A stretch of 37,673 bases of DNA from Prolixibacteraceae bacterium. Lineage in GTDB: Bacteria > Bacteroidota > Bacteroidia > Bacteroidales > Prolixibacteraceae. Made by a program: the position numbers and the translations under genes. Every line of letters begins with the position of its first letter. Within the stretch, counting starts at the first letter, position 1. Of the stretch, positions 1 through 8,205 are shown one piece after another. The DNA lies in assembly GCA_003537645.1 (NCBI GenBank), contig DPRM01000139.1, positions 1 through 37,673 of the forward strand. Direction: 5' to 3'. The notes beneath the pieces were generated by a model, which was not told where the DNA came from, did not search any database, and saw nothing but the letters and a program-made list of their open reading frames with translations.

Positions 1-1049
1 AGCGAAGTATTCGAGAATAATTTGTTGCTGAACAGGTGATTCCAACGTGCTGTAGATGTCAGGTTTCCCCAACGCATATAAATCGATTCGCCGGACTTGA
101 AATAATCATCGCCAGTGTAGGCCGACAAGTAAATGCGGTTTTTATCGTTGATCTGAATATTGGTCTTCAGGTTCAGGTCGTAAAAATAAAGCTGGTTATC
201 CTGAAGTTCTTCAATTCCGATGGCTTTACCGAGAACATCAGCATAGGTTCGCCGACCCGAAACAATGAAACTCCATTTGTCTTTAATAATGGGGCCTTCA
301 ACGGTCAAACGGCTCGAAATATTCCCAATTCCGCCGCTCATTCCCAGTTGCTGCGAGTTTCCGTCTTTCATTCGGATATCGATTACCGATGAGGCCTTTC
401 CGCCGTATTCCGCCGGAATTCCGCCCTTGTAAACCTGCACATCTTTAATAGCATCCGAATTAAACACGGAGAAGAAACCCAGCAAATGCGAGGCGTTGTA
501 AACTGGCGCTTCGTCCAGAATCATCAGGTTTTCGTCGGGACCACCGCCACGTACATACAATCCCGAACTTCCTTCTCCTCCGTTCTGGATACCGGGCAAC
601 AGCGTAATGCTTTTGAGGATGTCCACCTCGCCCATAAACGACGGCAGCTTTTTAATCATTTTTACCTGAACTTTCTCCATGCTCATCTGGAGGCTTTCCA
701 CGTTCCGGTTTTTCTTCTCGCCGGTAATCACCACTTCATCAATCTGTTTCGAATCTTCTTCGAGCAACATATTCAGTTGCTTGCTTTCATTCAGGACAAT
801 AGTCGGCGACTGGCTTTGGTAACCGATATACGAGAATGTAACCGAATAATCGCCTTGTGGCACCGAAATGGAGTAAAACCCATAAGGATTGGTAATAACC
901 CCGGTTTTTATTGCCGGAATGTAAACGGTAGCACCAATGAGGGCTTCGCCGTTGGCTTTGTCTTTCAGGTAACCGCTCAGGGTTACCAAACCCGCGAAGC
1001 CGGGGAACGACAGGGTGAGCAATAGTAAAATTGTAATTAGTTGTTTCAT
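1..1049 (-). CDS. TonB-dependent receptor, N-terminal part (runs off the window)
   Basis: Reading leftwards from an ATG at 1049 gives an unbroken frame of about 349 residues to the window edge, so the C-terminal part of the beta-barrel is missing. Residues 1-19 form a signal peptide (MKQLITILLLL...). Residues about 20-100 are a CarboxypepD_reg-like domain (ATVYIPAIKTGVITNPYGFYS, ending in VTFSYIGYQ). A TonB-box-like stretch (EVVITGEKKN) follows, then the plug domain at about 120-225 with the motifs LPGIQNGGEGSSGLYVRGG, DEAPVYNASHLLGFFSVF and GGIPAEYGG. Barrel strands begin after that (MRWGNLTSTARWNHLFSNKL). Such receptors import ligands across the outer membrane using TonB energy; nothing here identifies the ligand. 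Two in-frame ATGs lie 7 and 8 codons upstream (1070, 1073), but 1049 gives the most typical signal peptide. No SusD partner is visible. Confidence 0.9.
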   Translation of the reverse strand, partial: MKQLITILLLLTLSFPGFAGLVTLSGYLKDKANGEALIGATVYIPAIKTGVITNPYGFYSISVPQGDYSVTFSYIGYQSQSPTIVLNESKQLNMLLEEDSKQIDEVVITGEKKNRNVESLQMSMEKVQVKMIKKLPSFMGEVDILKSITLLPGIQNGGEGSSGLYVRGGGPDENLMILDEAPVYNASHLLGFFSVFNSDAIKDVQVYKGGIPAEYGGKASSVIDIRMKDGNSQQLGMSGGIGNISSRLTVEGPIIKDKWSFIVSGRRTYADVLGKAIGIEELQDNQLYFYDLNLKTNIQINDKNRIYLSAYTGDDYFKSGESIYMRWGNLTSTARWNHLFSNKLFSNTS

Positions 1050-1263
1050 TGTTTTCTGTTTTCTGAACATCATGGCTTAAATACTAATCAATATAGACCA
1101 AAACTATTCGCATAGGTTGCAGTCAAACGATCAGCAATTACAAACGTTCGCTTGATTTAATTGTTTTTTAATGGCGGGACAAAGCAAGCATCTTTACTCA
1201 GATTAACAAAAATGAAAATCGTGAATGCCAGTTTTCTGTCGGTGAGTGGCTGCTTAAACGCAA

Positions 1264-1295
1264 GTCAGGGTTCCACCCCGGAGCGGAACCCTGAC
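1264..1295. repeat. GTCAGGG-type hairpin, copy A
   Basis: An 11-bp perfect stem (GTCAGGGTTCC at 1264-1274, GGAACCCTGAC at 1285-1295) encloses a 10-base loop. It lies between the lipoprotein gene and the TonB receptor gene, both on the minus strand, so it could end the lipoprotein transcript, but it lacks a strong T-run on that strand. It shares 24 of 32 positions with the hairpin at 2256-2287. Confidence 0.7.
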
Positions 1296-1345
1296 TGAAA
1301 AACTAAAAATGGAAAAATCGACAGCAGAAAAAACATTTAAGTTTA

Positions 1346-2149
1346 TTAGTATTCATAAACCCAAATGCCGTCAACTTTAATTGGGTATCCTGATTCGTTG
1401 TATTCGTAAGTGTGGGTTGTGATTTGAACGCGCTCAATTTCCACAGGAAGCTCGCCATAAAGAGTGTATGTTTCTTTGGTAATATTGTTCAGGTTGGTGT
1501 ACAGCCCGGGGTTCAGCAATTTCTTAAACGGGAAATACGGGTTTCTTTTGTTATCAAATTCGTATTCAGTTTCATTGCTCAAATAACTTTTTCCATCCGC
1601 CGAAATGAAGTAATGCATTTTACGTGTCAGGTTGCCCTGCCCGTCATACAAATAGTCGATATATCCCGTCGGTTTGTCGTCGTCGTAAAAAATTTGTTTC
1701 GAAACCAATCCCTTTTCGTTGAGTTCATACTTCGCATAACTTTGGGTTCCGTTCGTCCTGTCAACATACCTTTCAATAAATTGTCCGGTTTTAGGGTATG
1801 AATAGGTGTTGGTTACACTCTTCGGGACATTGTTCGGATTGGCCCATTCCTTCCTTTTTTGTGCTTCAGTAATTACCTGCATAGAGCTGCTATAAAGTGC
1901 CGGATCAATGTAGTAATCTTGTCTTTCAAGTTGGTTATCAGAGTTGTAGGTGTATTTGATGTAAGTTCCCCAGCTTTTCTCCTCATAAATCAAACCTGAA
2001 TTGGTATAGGTAAATTCCTGATAAAGTTCGCCTGAAATTAGAATCCTTGACAATAATCCATTTGAGTTTCTTTTAATGATTGAGTCATCACCTTTTTCAC
2101 AGGAGGAGAAAAGTATGCTGATCAGAATGATAATCCATTTTTTTTTCAT
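1346..2149 (-). CDS. YD-repeat-like lipoprotein of unknown function
   Basis: This 267-residue protein starts MKKKWIIILISILFSSCEKG, a type II signal peptide with lipobox FSSC, so it should be a lipidated envelope protein. The body consists of tyrosine-rich strands resembling RHS/YD repeats: FTYTNSGLIYEEKSWG, KYTYNSDNQLERQDYY, YELNEKGLVSKQIFYDDD, YLYDGQGNLTRKMHY and HTYEYNESGYPIKV. Small lipoproteins of this type are common in Bacteroidota and have no established function. The gene stands alone between trpS and the TonB receptor, with hairpins of one family on both sides. A fair -7 match (TATCTTAG on the minus strand) lies just upstream. Confidence 0.75.
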   Translation of the reverse strand: MKKKWIIILISILFSSCEKGDDSIIKRNSNGLLSRILISGELYQEFTYTNSGLIYEEKSWGTYIKYTYNSDNQLERQDYYIDPALYSSSMQVITEAQKRKEWANPNNVPKSVTNTYSYPKTGQFIERYVDRTNGTQSYAKYELNEKGLVSKQIFYDDDKPTGYIDYLYDGQGNLTRKMHYFISADGKSYLSNETEYEFDNKRNPYFPFKKLLNPGLYTNLNNITKETYTLYGELPVEIERVQITTHTYEYNESGYPIKVDGIWVYEY

Positions 2150-2255
2150 TGGTTTTTGTTTTGATTATTACTAAGATACAGAATGTCTTTAAACGGTTGC
2201 GTAAGCTGTTTACAAACATAAAAATCACAACTTTTATTGGACCCAGTTAAAACAA

Positions 2256-2287
2256 GTCAGGGCTTCACTTTGGAGTGAAGCCCTGAC
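2256..2287. repeat. GTCAGGG-type hairpin, copy B; probable trpS terminator
   Basis: A 13-bp perfect stem (GTCAGGGCTTCAC at 2256-2268, GTGAAGCCCTGAC at 2275-2287) has a 6-base loop. It sits 25 bases past the trpS stop. On the minus strand it is followed by TTGTTTT, so it can act as the trpS terminator. Compared with copy A the stem carries paired changes (T-A to C-G, C-G to T-A), meaning that pairing has been kept. Confidence 0.75.
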
Positions 2288-2312
2288 AAAATATGTTTTT
2301 GAAGCGATTGAT

Positions 2313-3314
2313 TTAGAACAGTCTCCTGAACCCGATTACTTCCTTCACTTCCTGCAATGTTTTTTGAGCAGACTCGCGCGCACGTTCTGCTCCCATACGG
2401 GCAACCTTGCCCAGATAGGCTTCGTCTTTCAGGATTTCAAGAATGCGCTCACGGATGGGTGCAGTGAAGCCAATAATGTCCTCGGCCAGTTGTTTTTTCA
2501 GATCGCCGTAGCGGATGCTGCAATCGTTGTAAGCCACATCGAAATGGCTCACCACATCAGGTGTCGAAACAATTTTCAGCAAGGTAAACAGGTTTTCAAC
2601 AGCCTCCGCTTTTTTGCTGTTTGGTTCGGTTGGCCCGGCATCGGTAACGGCACGCATCACTTTTTTGCGAATGTCTTTCGGGTCTTCAAAAAGGAAAATA
2701 CCGTTTCCTTCCGATTTGCCCATTTTTCCGCTGCCATCCAGTCCCGGAACTTTAATCATGTCGCCGCCATCGAAGGTGAAAGGTTGTGGCAATGGGAACA
2801 ATTCGCAGTTGTACATACGGTTGAAACGTCCGGCAAACTTGCGGGCCATTTCCAGGTTTTGCTCCTGATCTTTTCCAACCGGAACAAATTTGGCTTTGTG
2901 GATGATAATGTCGGCAGCCATCAAAACCGGATAGGTCAGCAAGCCGGCATTCACATTTTCGGGTTGTTGACGGGCTTTGTCCTTGAAGGAAGTGGTGCGT
3001 TCCAACTCGCCCAGGTATGCGTTCATATTCAGGAAAGCGTACAATTCAGACACTTCAGGAACATCGCTCTGGATAAAAATGGTAGCTTTCTCCGGATCGA
3101 TACCGCAAGCCAGGTATTCGGCCAGCACTTGTTTCACCCCGTTCTGAAGGTTTTCGGGAGTGGGATGCGTGGTAAGCGAATGAATATCGGCAATGAAAAA
3201 ATAGCAGTTGTAATCTTCCTGCATTTTTAAGAAACTACGCACTGCACCAAAATAATTTCCGAGGTGCAAATTTCCGGTTGGCCTGATGCCGCTGACAACT
3301 ATCTGTTTGGTCAT
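2313..3314 (-). CDS. trpS: tryptophanyl-tRNA synthetase
   Basis: This 333-residue class I aminoacyl-tRNA synthetase charges tRNA-Trp in the cytoplasm. The Rossmann-fold start is VVSGIRPTGNLHLGNYFGA, with the HIGH-type motif HLGN at residues 17-20. The second signature, KMGKS, is at 197-201 (GSGKMGKSEGN). The family motif LLTYPVLMAADI and the glutamine/aspartate pair in VPVGKDQEQNLE are present. The length is normal for bacterial TrpS. It is a single-gene unit with its own promoter upstream (3338-3372) and a hairpin downstream. Confidence 0.97.
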   Translation of the reverse strand: MTKQIVVSGIRPTGNLHLGNYFGAVRSFLKMQEDYNCYFFIADIHSLTTHPTPENLQNGVKQVLAEYLACGIDPEKATIFIQSDVPEVSELYAFLNMNAYLGELERTTSFKDKARQQPENVNAGLLTYPVLMAADIIIHKAKFVPVGKDQEQNLEMARKFAGRFNRMYNCELFPLPQPFTFDGGDMIKVPGLDGSGKMGKSEGNGIFLFEDPKDIRKKVMRAVTDAGPTEPNSKKAEAVENLFTLLKIVSTPDVVSHFDVAYNDCSIRYGDLKKQLAEDIIGFTAPIRERILEILKDEAYLGKVARMGAERARESAQKTLQEVKEVIGFRRLF

Positions 3315-3337
3315 GATTTTCGTTCTAAAATGGGCTG

Positions 3338-3372
3338 CAAAAATACACGAAGTATTTACAATTCACAAAAAA
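3338..3372 (-). promoter_or_regulatory. Bacteroidota-type promoter of trpS
   Basis: On the minus strand TTTTTTG (3372-3366) is followed after 20 bases by TATTTTTG (3345-3338). This matches the Bacteroidota -33/-7 pattern TTTG ... TAnnTTTG, with the trpS ATG about 24 bases further on. It is one of the clearest promoter matches in the window. Confidence 0.65.
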
Positions 3373-3568
3373 GTTAATTGTCAGTAGCTTTTTAATGGCT
3401 GCATTCTAATTTCCTTCAGTTTAATTCCGAAAATCAAACCCTGCCATCTTGTTCATATCGTTTAAAGTTCATAATTTCAACTTATTATTGACCTGTTAAA
3501 ATTTATTGTCAACAAATGAATTGTATTTCATATTTTCTGAAAATGCTTCATACCATAAATATCTGTAT

Positions 3569-4276
3569 ATGAAAAAGATAGTTTTTTTATTTGTTTTTGC
3601 AATGATTTCTTTTTGTGTAATTGCCCAGACTGTTCAAATCAATACTTTGACTGAAAACGAAAAGAAGGAAGGGTGGCGCTTACTTTTTAACGGGAAGAAT
3701 TTTAATGGTTGGAAAACCTTTCAGGGGAAAGAGATTACGGGCTGGAAAGTGATCGACGGAGTACTCAATAATTCGGGTATTGGAAGCGATCATGGCGGCG
3801 ACATCGTTACACGCGAGAAATTTCAGAATTTCGAGCTTTATGTAGAGTGGAAAATTGCGTCTCAAAGCAACAGCGGAATCTTTTATCACGTAAACGACAA
3901 AATCGGAAAAGCTATTTATGAAACAGGGCCCGAGTATCAGTTGATCGACGATAAAGGCTGGCCCACCAAATTACACGATAATCAGTATTCAGGCGCAAAT
4001 TATGGAATGCACGCACCTAAAAATGCGGTGGTAAAAAATCTTGACGAATGGAATCAAACCCGCATTATTGTTGACGGAACTCACGTTCAGCATTTCCTGA
4101 ATGGCGTAAAGGTGGTTGACTATCAGTTGTGGGACGCTGATTGGAATTCGCGCAAGGAAAACGGGAAATGGAATGACTACCCATACTACGGAATGGCAAA
4201 AAAGGGTCAGATCGGACTTCAGGATCATGGCGGATTGGCACAGTTTAGGAATTTAAAATTAAAAGAAATAAAATAG
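3569..4276 (+). CDS. secreted DUF1080 (3-keto-disaccharide hydrolase family) protein
   Basis: The start at 3569 gives 235 residues beginning MKKIVFLFVFAMISFCVIAQ, a signal peptide probably cut after AQ. The frame is open further upstream, but those codons would bury the signal peptide. The rest is one concanavalin-like beta-sandwich: GWRLLFNGKNFNGWKTFQ, then SDHGGDIVTREKFQNFEL, WKIASQSNSGIFYH, YETGPEYQLID, GAHYGMHAP-like GANYGMHAPKNA, and a final GQIGLQDHGG. Characterised members of this domain family (DUF1080, 3keto-disac_hyd) hydrolyse 3-keto-glycosides. The signal peptide suggests an envelope location. It is followed after three bases by a PHP phosphatase gene, so the two are probably cotranscribed. 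Confidence 0.85.
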   Translation: MKKIVFLFVFAMISFCVIAQTVQINTLTENEKKEGWRLLFNGKNFNGWKTFQGKEITGWKVIDGVLNNSGIGSDHGGDIVTREKFQNFELYVEWKIASQSNSGIFYHVNDKIGKAIYETGPEYQLIDDKGWPTKLHDNQYSGANYGMHAPKNAVVKNLDEWNQTRIIVDGTHVQHFLNGVKVVDYQLWDADWNSRKENGKWNDYPYYGMAKKGQIGLQDHGGLAQFRNLKLKEIK

Positions 4277-4279
4277 CCA

Positions 4280-5062
4280 ATGATTGGAATGGTTGATTAC
4301 CATACTCATACAATCCTGTCAGACGGGAACGATACGTATGAAGAAATGATTCGGGTTGCTATTTCGAAAGGCCTTGATGAGATTGGTTTTAGCGAACATG
4401 TTTGCCTGAAACCGGTGGAATGGGCGATGAGGCTGGTTGATATTCCGGTAATGACCGAACAAATTCTTGATTTAAAGGCAAAGTATAAAGACCGGATAAA
4501 AATCAGGTACGGAATTGAGATGGATTATTTTCCAGGCTTCGAATCAGAGATCAAGGATTTGATCGAAAGCATTCCGGTTGACTATGTTATTGGGTCGGTT
4601 CATTTTATTGGCGACTGGAATTTTGATACAGATCAGTCGCTGATTGGGAAATGGCCTAACGACCAGCTTTATGCCGATTATTTTGAACTCGTTCAGGGAG
4701 CCGCTGCCACTGGTCTTTTCGATATTATTGGGCATCTCGACATCATCAAAAAATTCAGAGTTTATCCGGAGACCAATCAGGACAAGCTTTTCGAAGACAC
4801 AATCAGAATAATTAAACAGCACGATTTGGTAGTTGAACTTAATACAGGCGGAATCGACAGACCCTGCGGCGAGTTTACTCCGTCGCCCAGGTTGCTTGAA
4901 ATGTGTTACAGGCACGATGTTCCGGTAACCATTAGTTCTGATGCGCATAGCGCTAACCAAATTGCGCGCCATTACGAAAGCGCCCTCGATTTACTTACCC
5001 AAATTGGGTATAGGGAAATTGTCGGGTTTAAAAATCGCACCCGAAAAATGATCAGAATTTAG
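4280..5062 (+). CDS. PHP-family phosphatase, histidinol-phosphatase type
   Basis: This 260-residue protein belongs to the PHP metal-dependent phosphoesterases. Metal-binding motifs are DYHTHTILSDGNDTY near the start, GFSEHVCLKP, the glutamate/histidine segment GSVHFIGDWNFD, GHLDIIKKF, and ISSDAHSA near the C-terminus. GSVHFIGDWNFD is typical of the HisK branch, which dephosphorylates histidinol phosphate. No other his genes are nearby, so a different phosphoester substrate is possible. Initiation may be at 4280 or at the ATG of MVDYHTH three codons later. The gene starts three bases after the DUF1080 stop, suggesting coupled translation. Confidence 0.8.
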   Translation: MIGMVDYHTHTILSDGNDTYEEMIRVAISKGLDEIGFSEHVCLKPVEWAMRLVDIPVMTEQILDLKAKYKDRIKIRYGIEMDYFPGFESEIKDLIESIPVDYVIGSVHFIGDWNFDTDQSLIGKWPNDQLYADYFELVQGAAATGLFDIIGHLDIIKKFRVYPETNQDKLFEDTIRIIKQHDLVVELNTGGIDRPCGEFTPSPRLLEMCYRHDVPVTISSDAHSANQIARHYESALDLLTQIGYREIVGFKNRTRKMIRI

Positions 5063-5073
5063 AATAATCCAGA

Positions 5074-6027
5074 TCAGTTATTTTCCAAAATCCTGAATAT
5101 TTCATCAAGCCGCGGAGTCAGAATGATTTCTGTACGGCGGTTTTTCTTTCGGGCCTCGGCAGTTTTCAGCTCGTCAACCGGAAAAAATTCACCACGTCCA
5201 GCCGAGGTAATGCGTTTGGGTTCAACCGCTTTATTTTTCAGTAAAATTCGGGTAACAGCCGTTGCCCGCATCACACTCAGGTCCCAGTTGTCTTTCACCA
5301 TTCCGGTTCCGCGCATTGGCACATCGTCGGTGTGGCCTTCAACAAGTACGTTGATATCGGGGTTTTGTCCCAACACTTCGGCCAGATCCGTGAGAGCTTG
5401 CTGTCCTTTAGGATCAACTTCCCACTGTCCGGTTTTAAACAGAAGCTGCTCGTCGAGCGAAACATATACTTTCCCGTTTTTTTCCTGAATGGTCAGACCT
5501 TTGTTGTTGAATCCCAGCAAGGCATCCATCACCTTTTGCCTGAGTTGTTTAACAGCTTCGTCCTTCTGGCTTAGCGCATCTTCGAGTTCTCTCATTCGGG
5601 TACTGCGTTGTTCCAGCTCGTTTTGCGCCAATTTCAGATTGTCCTCTCGTTTTTGCAAATCAGATTGTGTCTTCTGAAGCTTATCCATTAAACGTGCAAT
5701 CTCTTCTGAACTTCCTGTTTTTATGCTTTTTAACTGATCTTCAAGCTCTGTGTTCATTTGACTGAGACGCAGGTTGTTTTCTGTCGTATTTCTGAGATTA
5801 CGGGTACTTTCATCAAGTTTGGCCGAAAGCTCGTTAATATCTTTTAGCTGTTTTTCTACTTTACTCTGTAGTTCAGTATTCTGAACTTTCAACGACTGAT
5901 TCTGTTCCTTGAGCGACTCCACAGTGTTTTCAGATGTCTGAAAATCTGAAGTTAGCTGATTGAATTTTTTCGACGACACACATGACGTCATCAGAAAAAT
6001 TGCTGAAATGAAAAATAATTTATTCAT
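5074..6027 (-). CDS. OmpA-family lipoprotein with a long coiled coil
   Basis: The start at 6027 gives 317 residues beginning MNKLFFISAIFLMTSCVSSKK, with lipobox MTSC (Cys16). A longer frame upstream would lose the lipoprotein signal. Residues about 25-165 form a heptad-rich coiled coil (VESLKEQNQSLKVQNTELQS and following). Residues about 200-310 are an OmpA-like peptidoglycan-binding domain, with NVLVEGHTDDVPMRGTG, NWDLSVMRATAV, RITSAGRGEF and ARKKNRRTEI. The expected role is to tether the outer membrane to the cell wall, with the coiled coil spanning the periplasm. The gene converges with the PHP phosphatase gene and diverges from dxs. Confidence 0.88.
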   Translation of the reverse strand: MNKLFFISAIFLMTSCVSSKKFNQLTSDFQTSENTVESLKEQNQSLKVQNTELQSKVEKQLKDINELSAKLDESTRNLRNTTENNLRLSQMNTELEDQLKSIKTGSSEEIARLMDKLQKTQSDLQKREDNLKLAQNELEQRSTRMRELEDALSQKDEAVKQLRQKVMDALLGFNNKGLTIQEKNGKVYVSLDEQLLFKTGQWEVDPKGQQALTDLAEVLGQNPDINVLVEGHTDDVPMRGTGMVKDNWDLSVMRATAVTRILLKNKAVEPKRITSAGRGEFFPVDELKTAEARKKNRRTEIILTPRLDEIFRILENN

Positions 6028-6047
6028 GGCTCGTGTTTTTAGTCGGG

Positions 6048-6078
6048 TAAATATAGAACTTTGCAAAATGATTGCAAA
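6048..6078 (-). promoter_or_regulatory. promoter of the OmpA-family lipoprotein
   Basis: On the minus strand TTTG (6078-6075) is followed after 19 bases by TATATTTA (6055-6048), one base off the TAnnTTTG consensus. The ATG is 20 bases downstream. Confidence 0.55.
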
Positions 6079-6207
6079 TAAGTTATAAGCGACCATTCCT
6101 GAAGTGAAAACTTTGGAGACAGAAGAAAATGCGATTATGTATTTCAGGAAATATGTTTTAAAGAGCTTTCAACTTTTGACAATGTGATTTTTGCTGGTCA
6201 TAAGTTG

Positions 6208-6215
6208 TATATTTG
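6208..6215 (+). promoter_or_regulatory. -7 element of dxs
   Basis: TATATTTG is a perfect match to TAnnTTTG, 19 bases before the dxs ATG. A TTTTTG run (6188-6193) lies upstream, but its 14-base spacing is shorter than usual, so only the -7 element is well supported. Confidence 0.45.
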
Positions 6216-6234
6216 AATTCAAAATTGATAGTTG

Positions 6235-8142
6235 ATGGTTGAAAAAACAGAAAGTTTGCTGGATCAGATAAACGATCCTTCAGAACTGAGAAAGTTAAAG
6301 GTAGAACAGTTGCCTGAAGTCTGCGACGAACTTCGAAATTATATTATTGATGCGGTTTCAACCAATCCTGGCCATTTTGGTGCCAGCCTTGGAGTTGTTG
6401 AGTTAACCGTTGCTTTACATTATATCTATAAAACTCCGCACGATCTGCTTGTCTGGGATGTGGGGCATCAGGCTTATGGCCACAAAATCCTGACCGGGCG
6501 CAAAGACGTTTTTCATACAAACCGAAAGAACAAAGGCATCAGCGGTTTTCCAAAACCGTCGGAAAGCATTTACGATACTTTTGGTGTGGGACATTCGAGC
6601 ACCTCAATTTCTGCGGCGCTCGGAATGGCTGTTGCTTCGAGTCTGAAACATGAAAACGACCGGAAAATTGTGGCTGTTATCGGCGATGGAGCAATGACCG
6701 GCGGGATGGCTTTCGAAGGCCTGAACAATGCAGCTGTCAACAAGTCAGATCTGTTGGTTATCCTGAACGACAACAACATGTCGATCGACCCGGTGGTGGG
6801 CGGAATGAGCAATTATTTGCTCAACATTTCGAAATCACAAGCTTACAACAGGCTTAAAAGCAAGGTTTGGAACGGATTGGGGAAATTAAACGGATTCGGG
6901 CCAAAGGCACGCCGCTTGGTTCAGAAAACAGAGAATGCGATTAAAACCATGTTGCTCAAACAGTCAAATTTATTTGAAGGACTTGGTTTCCGCTATTTCG
7001 GACCTGTTGACGGGCATGATGTTGTTTATCTGGCAGAAGTACTCCAAAGCCTAAGAAACATCCCGGGTCCAAAACTATTACATGTGATCACCAAAAAGGG
7101 CAAAGGGTTCAAACAAGCTGAACTAAATCAAACCCAATATCATTCACCAGGCAAATTTGATAAAATTACCGGCGAACTTCTTGATTGCGAGTGTGCTGTA
7201 AATAAGCCACCCAAGTTTCAGAATGTTTTTGGCCACACAATTATTGAACTGGCAGAAATGAATGAGCGGATTGTTGGAATTACTCCTGCAATGACAACAG
7301 GCTGTTCGCTGAATATGATGATGGAGAAAATGCCCCACCGCACTTTCGATGTAGGAATTGCAGAACAACATGCGGTTACGTTTTCGGCCGGGCTTGCCAT
7401 TCAGGGAATGCTCCCGTTTTGCAATATCTATTCAACATTTATGCAAAGGGCTTATGATCAGATAATTCATGATGTTGCCATACAGAACCTTCAGGTTGTA
7501 TTTTGTCTCGACCGCGGAGGCCTGGTAGGTTCCGATGGAGCCACACACCACGGTGTATTCGATCTGGCTTTTATGCGTTCAATTCCAAACATGATCGTAA
7601 CAGCCCCGATGGACGAGCTTGAGTTGAGAAATATGATGTTTACCGCCCAAAATGAAAATCACGGGCCATTCTCAATCCGTTACCCGCGTGGTTGTGGTTG
7701 CGTTATCGACTGGCGCCAACCCATGCAGGCTATTCCGATTGGCCGCAGCCGACAGCTTTCCGAGGGAACGGATCTGGCGATTTTAACCATTGGCACTGTT
7801 GGTATTCAGACAGGCAGAGTAGTTAAAATGCTTCAGAAAGACGGAATTATGCCCGCTCATTACGATATGCGGTTTGTTAAACCTCTCGACGAAGAAACAT
7901 TGCATCATGTTTTCAGGAATTTCAAGCATGTAATTACAATCGAAGAAGGCGTTTTGCAGGGAGGATTTGGAAGCGCGATCCTTGAATTTATGGCCGATCA
8001 CAAGTACGCTGGAAACATAAAACGAATTGGTATTCCGGATAAATTTATCGATCACGGAACTCCCGAAGAGTTGCATCGGGAATACGGGCTCGACCAGCAA
8101 GGTATTTATCTGACCGCTAAATCGTTTGTAATGAATCATTGA
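6235..8142 (+). CDS. dxs: 1-deoxy-D-xylulose-5-phosphate synthase
   Basis: This 635-residue thiamine-diphosphate enzyme joins pyruvate and glyceraldehyde 3-phosphate in the first step of the MEP isoprenoid pathway. Visible motifs are NPGHFGASLGVVELTVALHY with the active-site histidine at about 47, the ThDP/Mg motif GDGAMTGG (from residue 150) continuing to LVILNDNNMSID, and the glutamate motif DVGIAEQHAVTFSAGLA. The transketolase middle domain has the sequence LDRGGLVGSDGATHHGVFD, where many homologues have DRAG and DGPTHHG. The length is normal. The start at 6235 was chosen over a TTG directly before it. It lies divergent from the OmpA lipoprotein gene and is followed by a histidine kinase gene. 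Confidence 0.96.
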   Translation: MVEKTESLLDQINDPSELRKLKVEQLPEVCDELRNYIIDAVSTNPGHFGASLGVVELTVALHYIYKTPHDLLVWDVGHQAYGHKILTGRKDVFHTNRKNKGISGFPKPSESIYDTFGVGHSSTSISAALGMAVASSLKHENDRKIVAVIGDGAMTGGMAFEGLNNAAVNKSDLLVILNDNNMSIDPVVGGMSNYLLNISKSQAYNRLKSKVWNGLGKLNGFGPKARRLVQKTENAIKTMLLKQSNLFEGLGFRYFGPVDGHDVVYLAEVLQSLRNIPGPKLLHVITKKGKGFKQAELNQTQYHSPGKFDKITGELLDCECAVNKPPKFQNVFGHTIIELAEMNERIVGITPAMTTGCSLNMMMEKMPHRTFDVGIAEQHAVTFSAGLAIQGMLPFCNIYSTFMQRAYDQIIHDVAIQNLQVVFCLDRGGLVGSDGATHHGVFDLAFMRSIPNMIVTAPMDELELRNMMFTAQNENHGPFSIRYPRGCGCVIDWRQPMQAIPIGRSRQLSEGTDLAILTIGTVGIQTGRVVKMLQKDGIMPAHYDMRFVKPLDEETLHHVFRNFKHVITIEEGVLQGGFGSAILEFMADHKYAGNIKRIGIPDKFIDHGTPEELHREYGLDQQGIYLTAKSFVMNH

Positions 8143-8205
8143 TCTGGAAAATACTTTTTTTGACGTTCGACCGTTCATTGGGCATAAATATTTAATATCC
8201 TCATT

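Noticed and set aside
36..1025. Two plus-strand frames (118 and 179 codons)
   Set aside because: Both lie opposite the continuous TonB receptor frame, which has a signal peptide, plug motifs and barrel strands.
2364..3230. Long plus-strand frame of 288 codons opposite trpS
   Set aside because: It is antisense to a certain trpS gene; the product is rich in Phe, His and Gln, with no signal, motif or promoter, and is explained by codon bias of the gene beneath it.
6570..7400. Unusual DRGG / DGATHHG variant in Dxs as a sign of altered function
   Set aside because: Conservative changes in a motif that varies between phyla; all ThDP-binding and catalytic motifs are intact.
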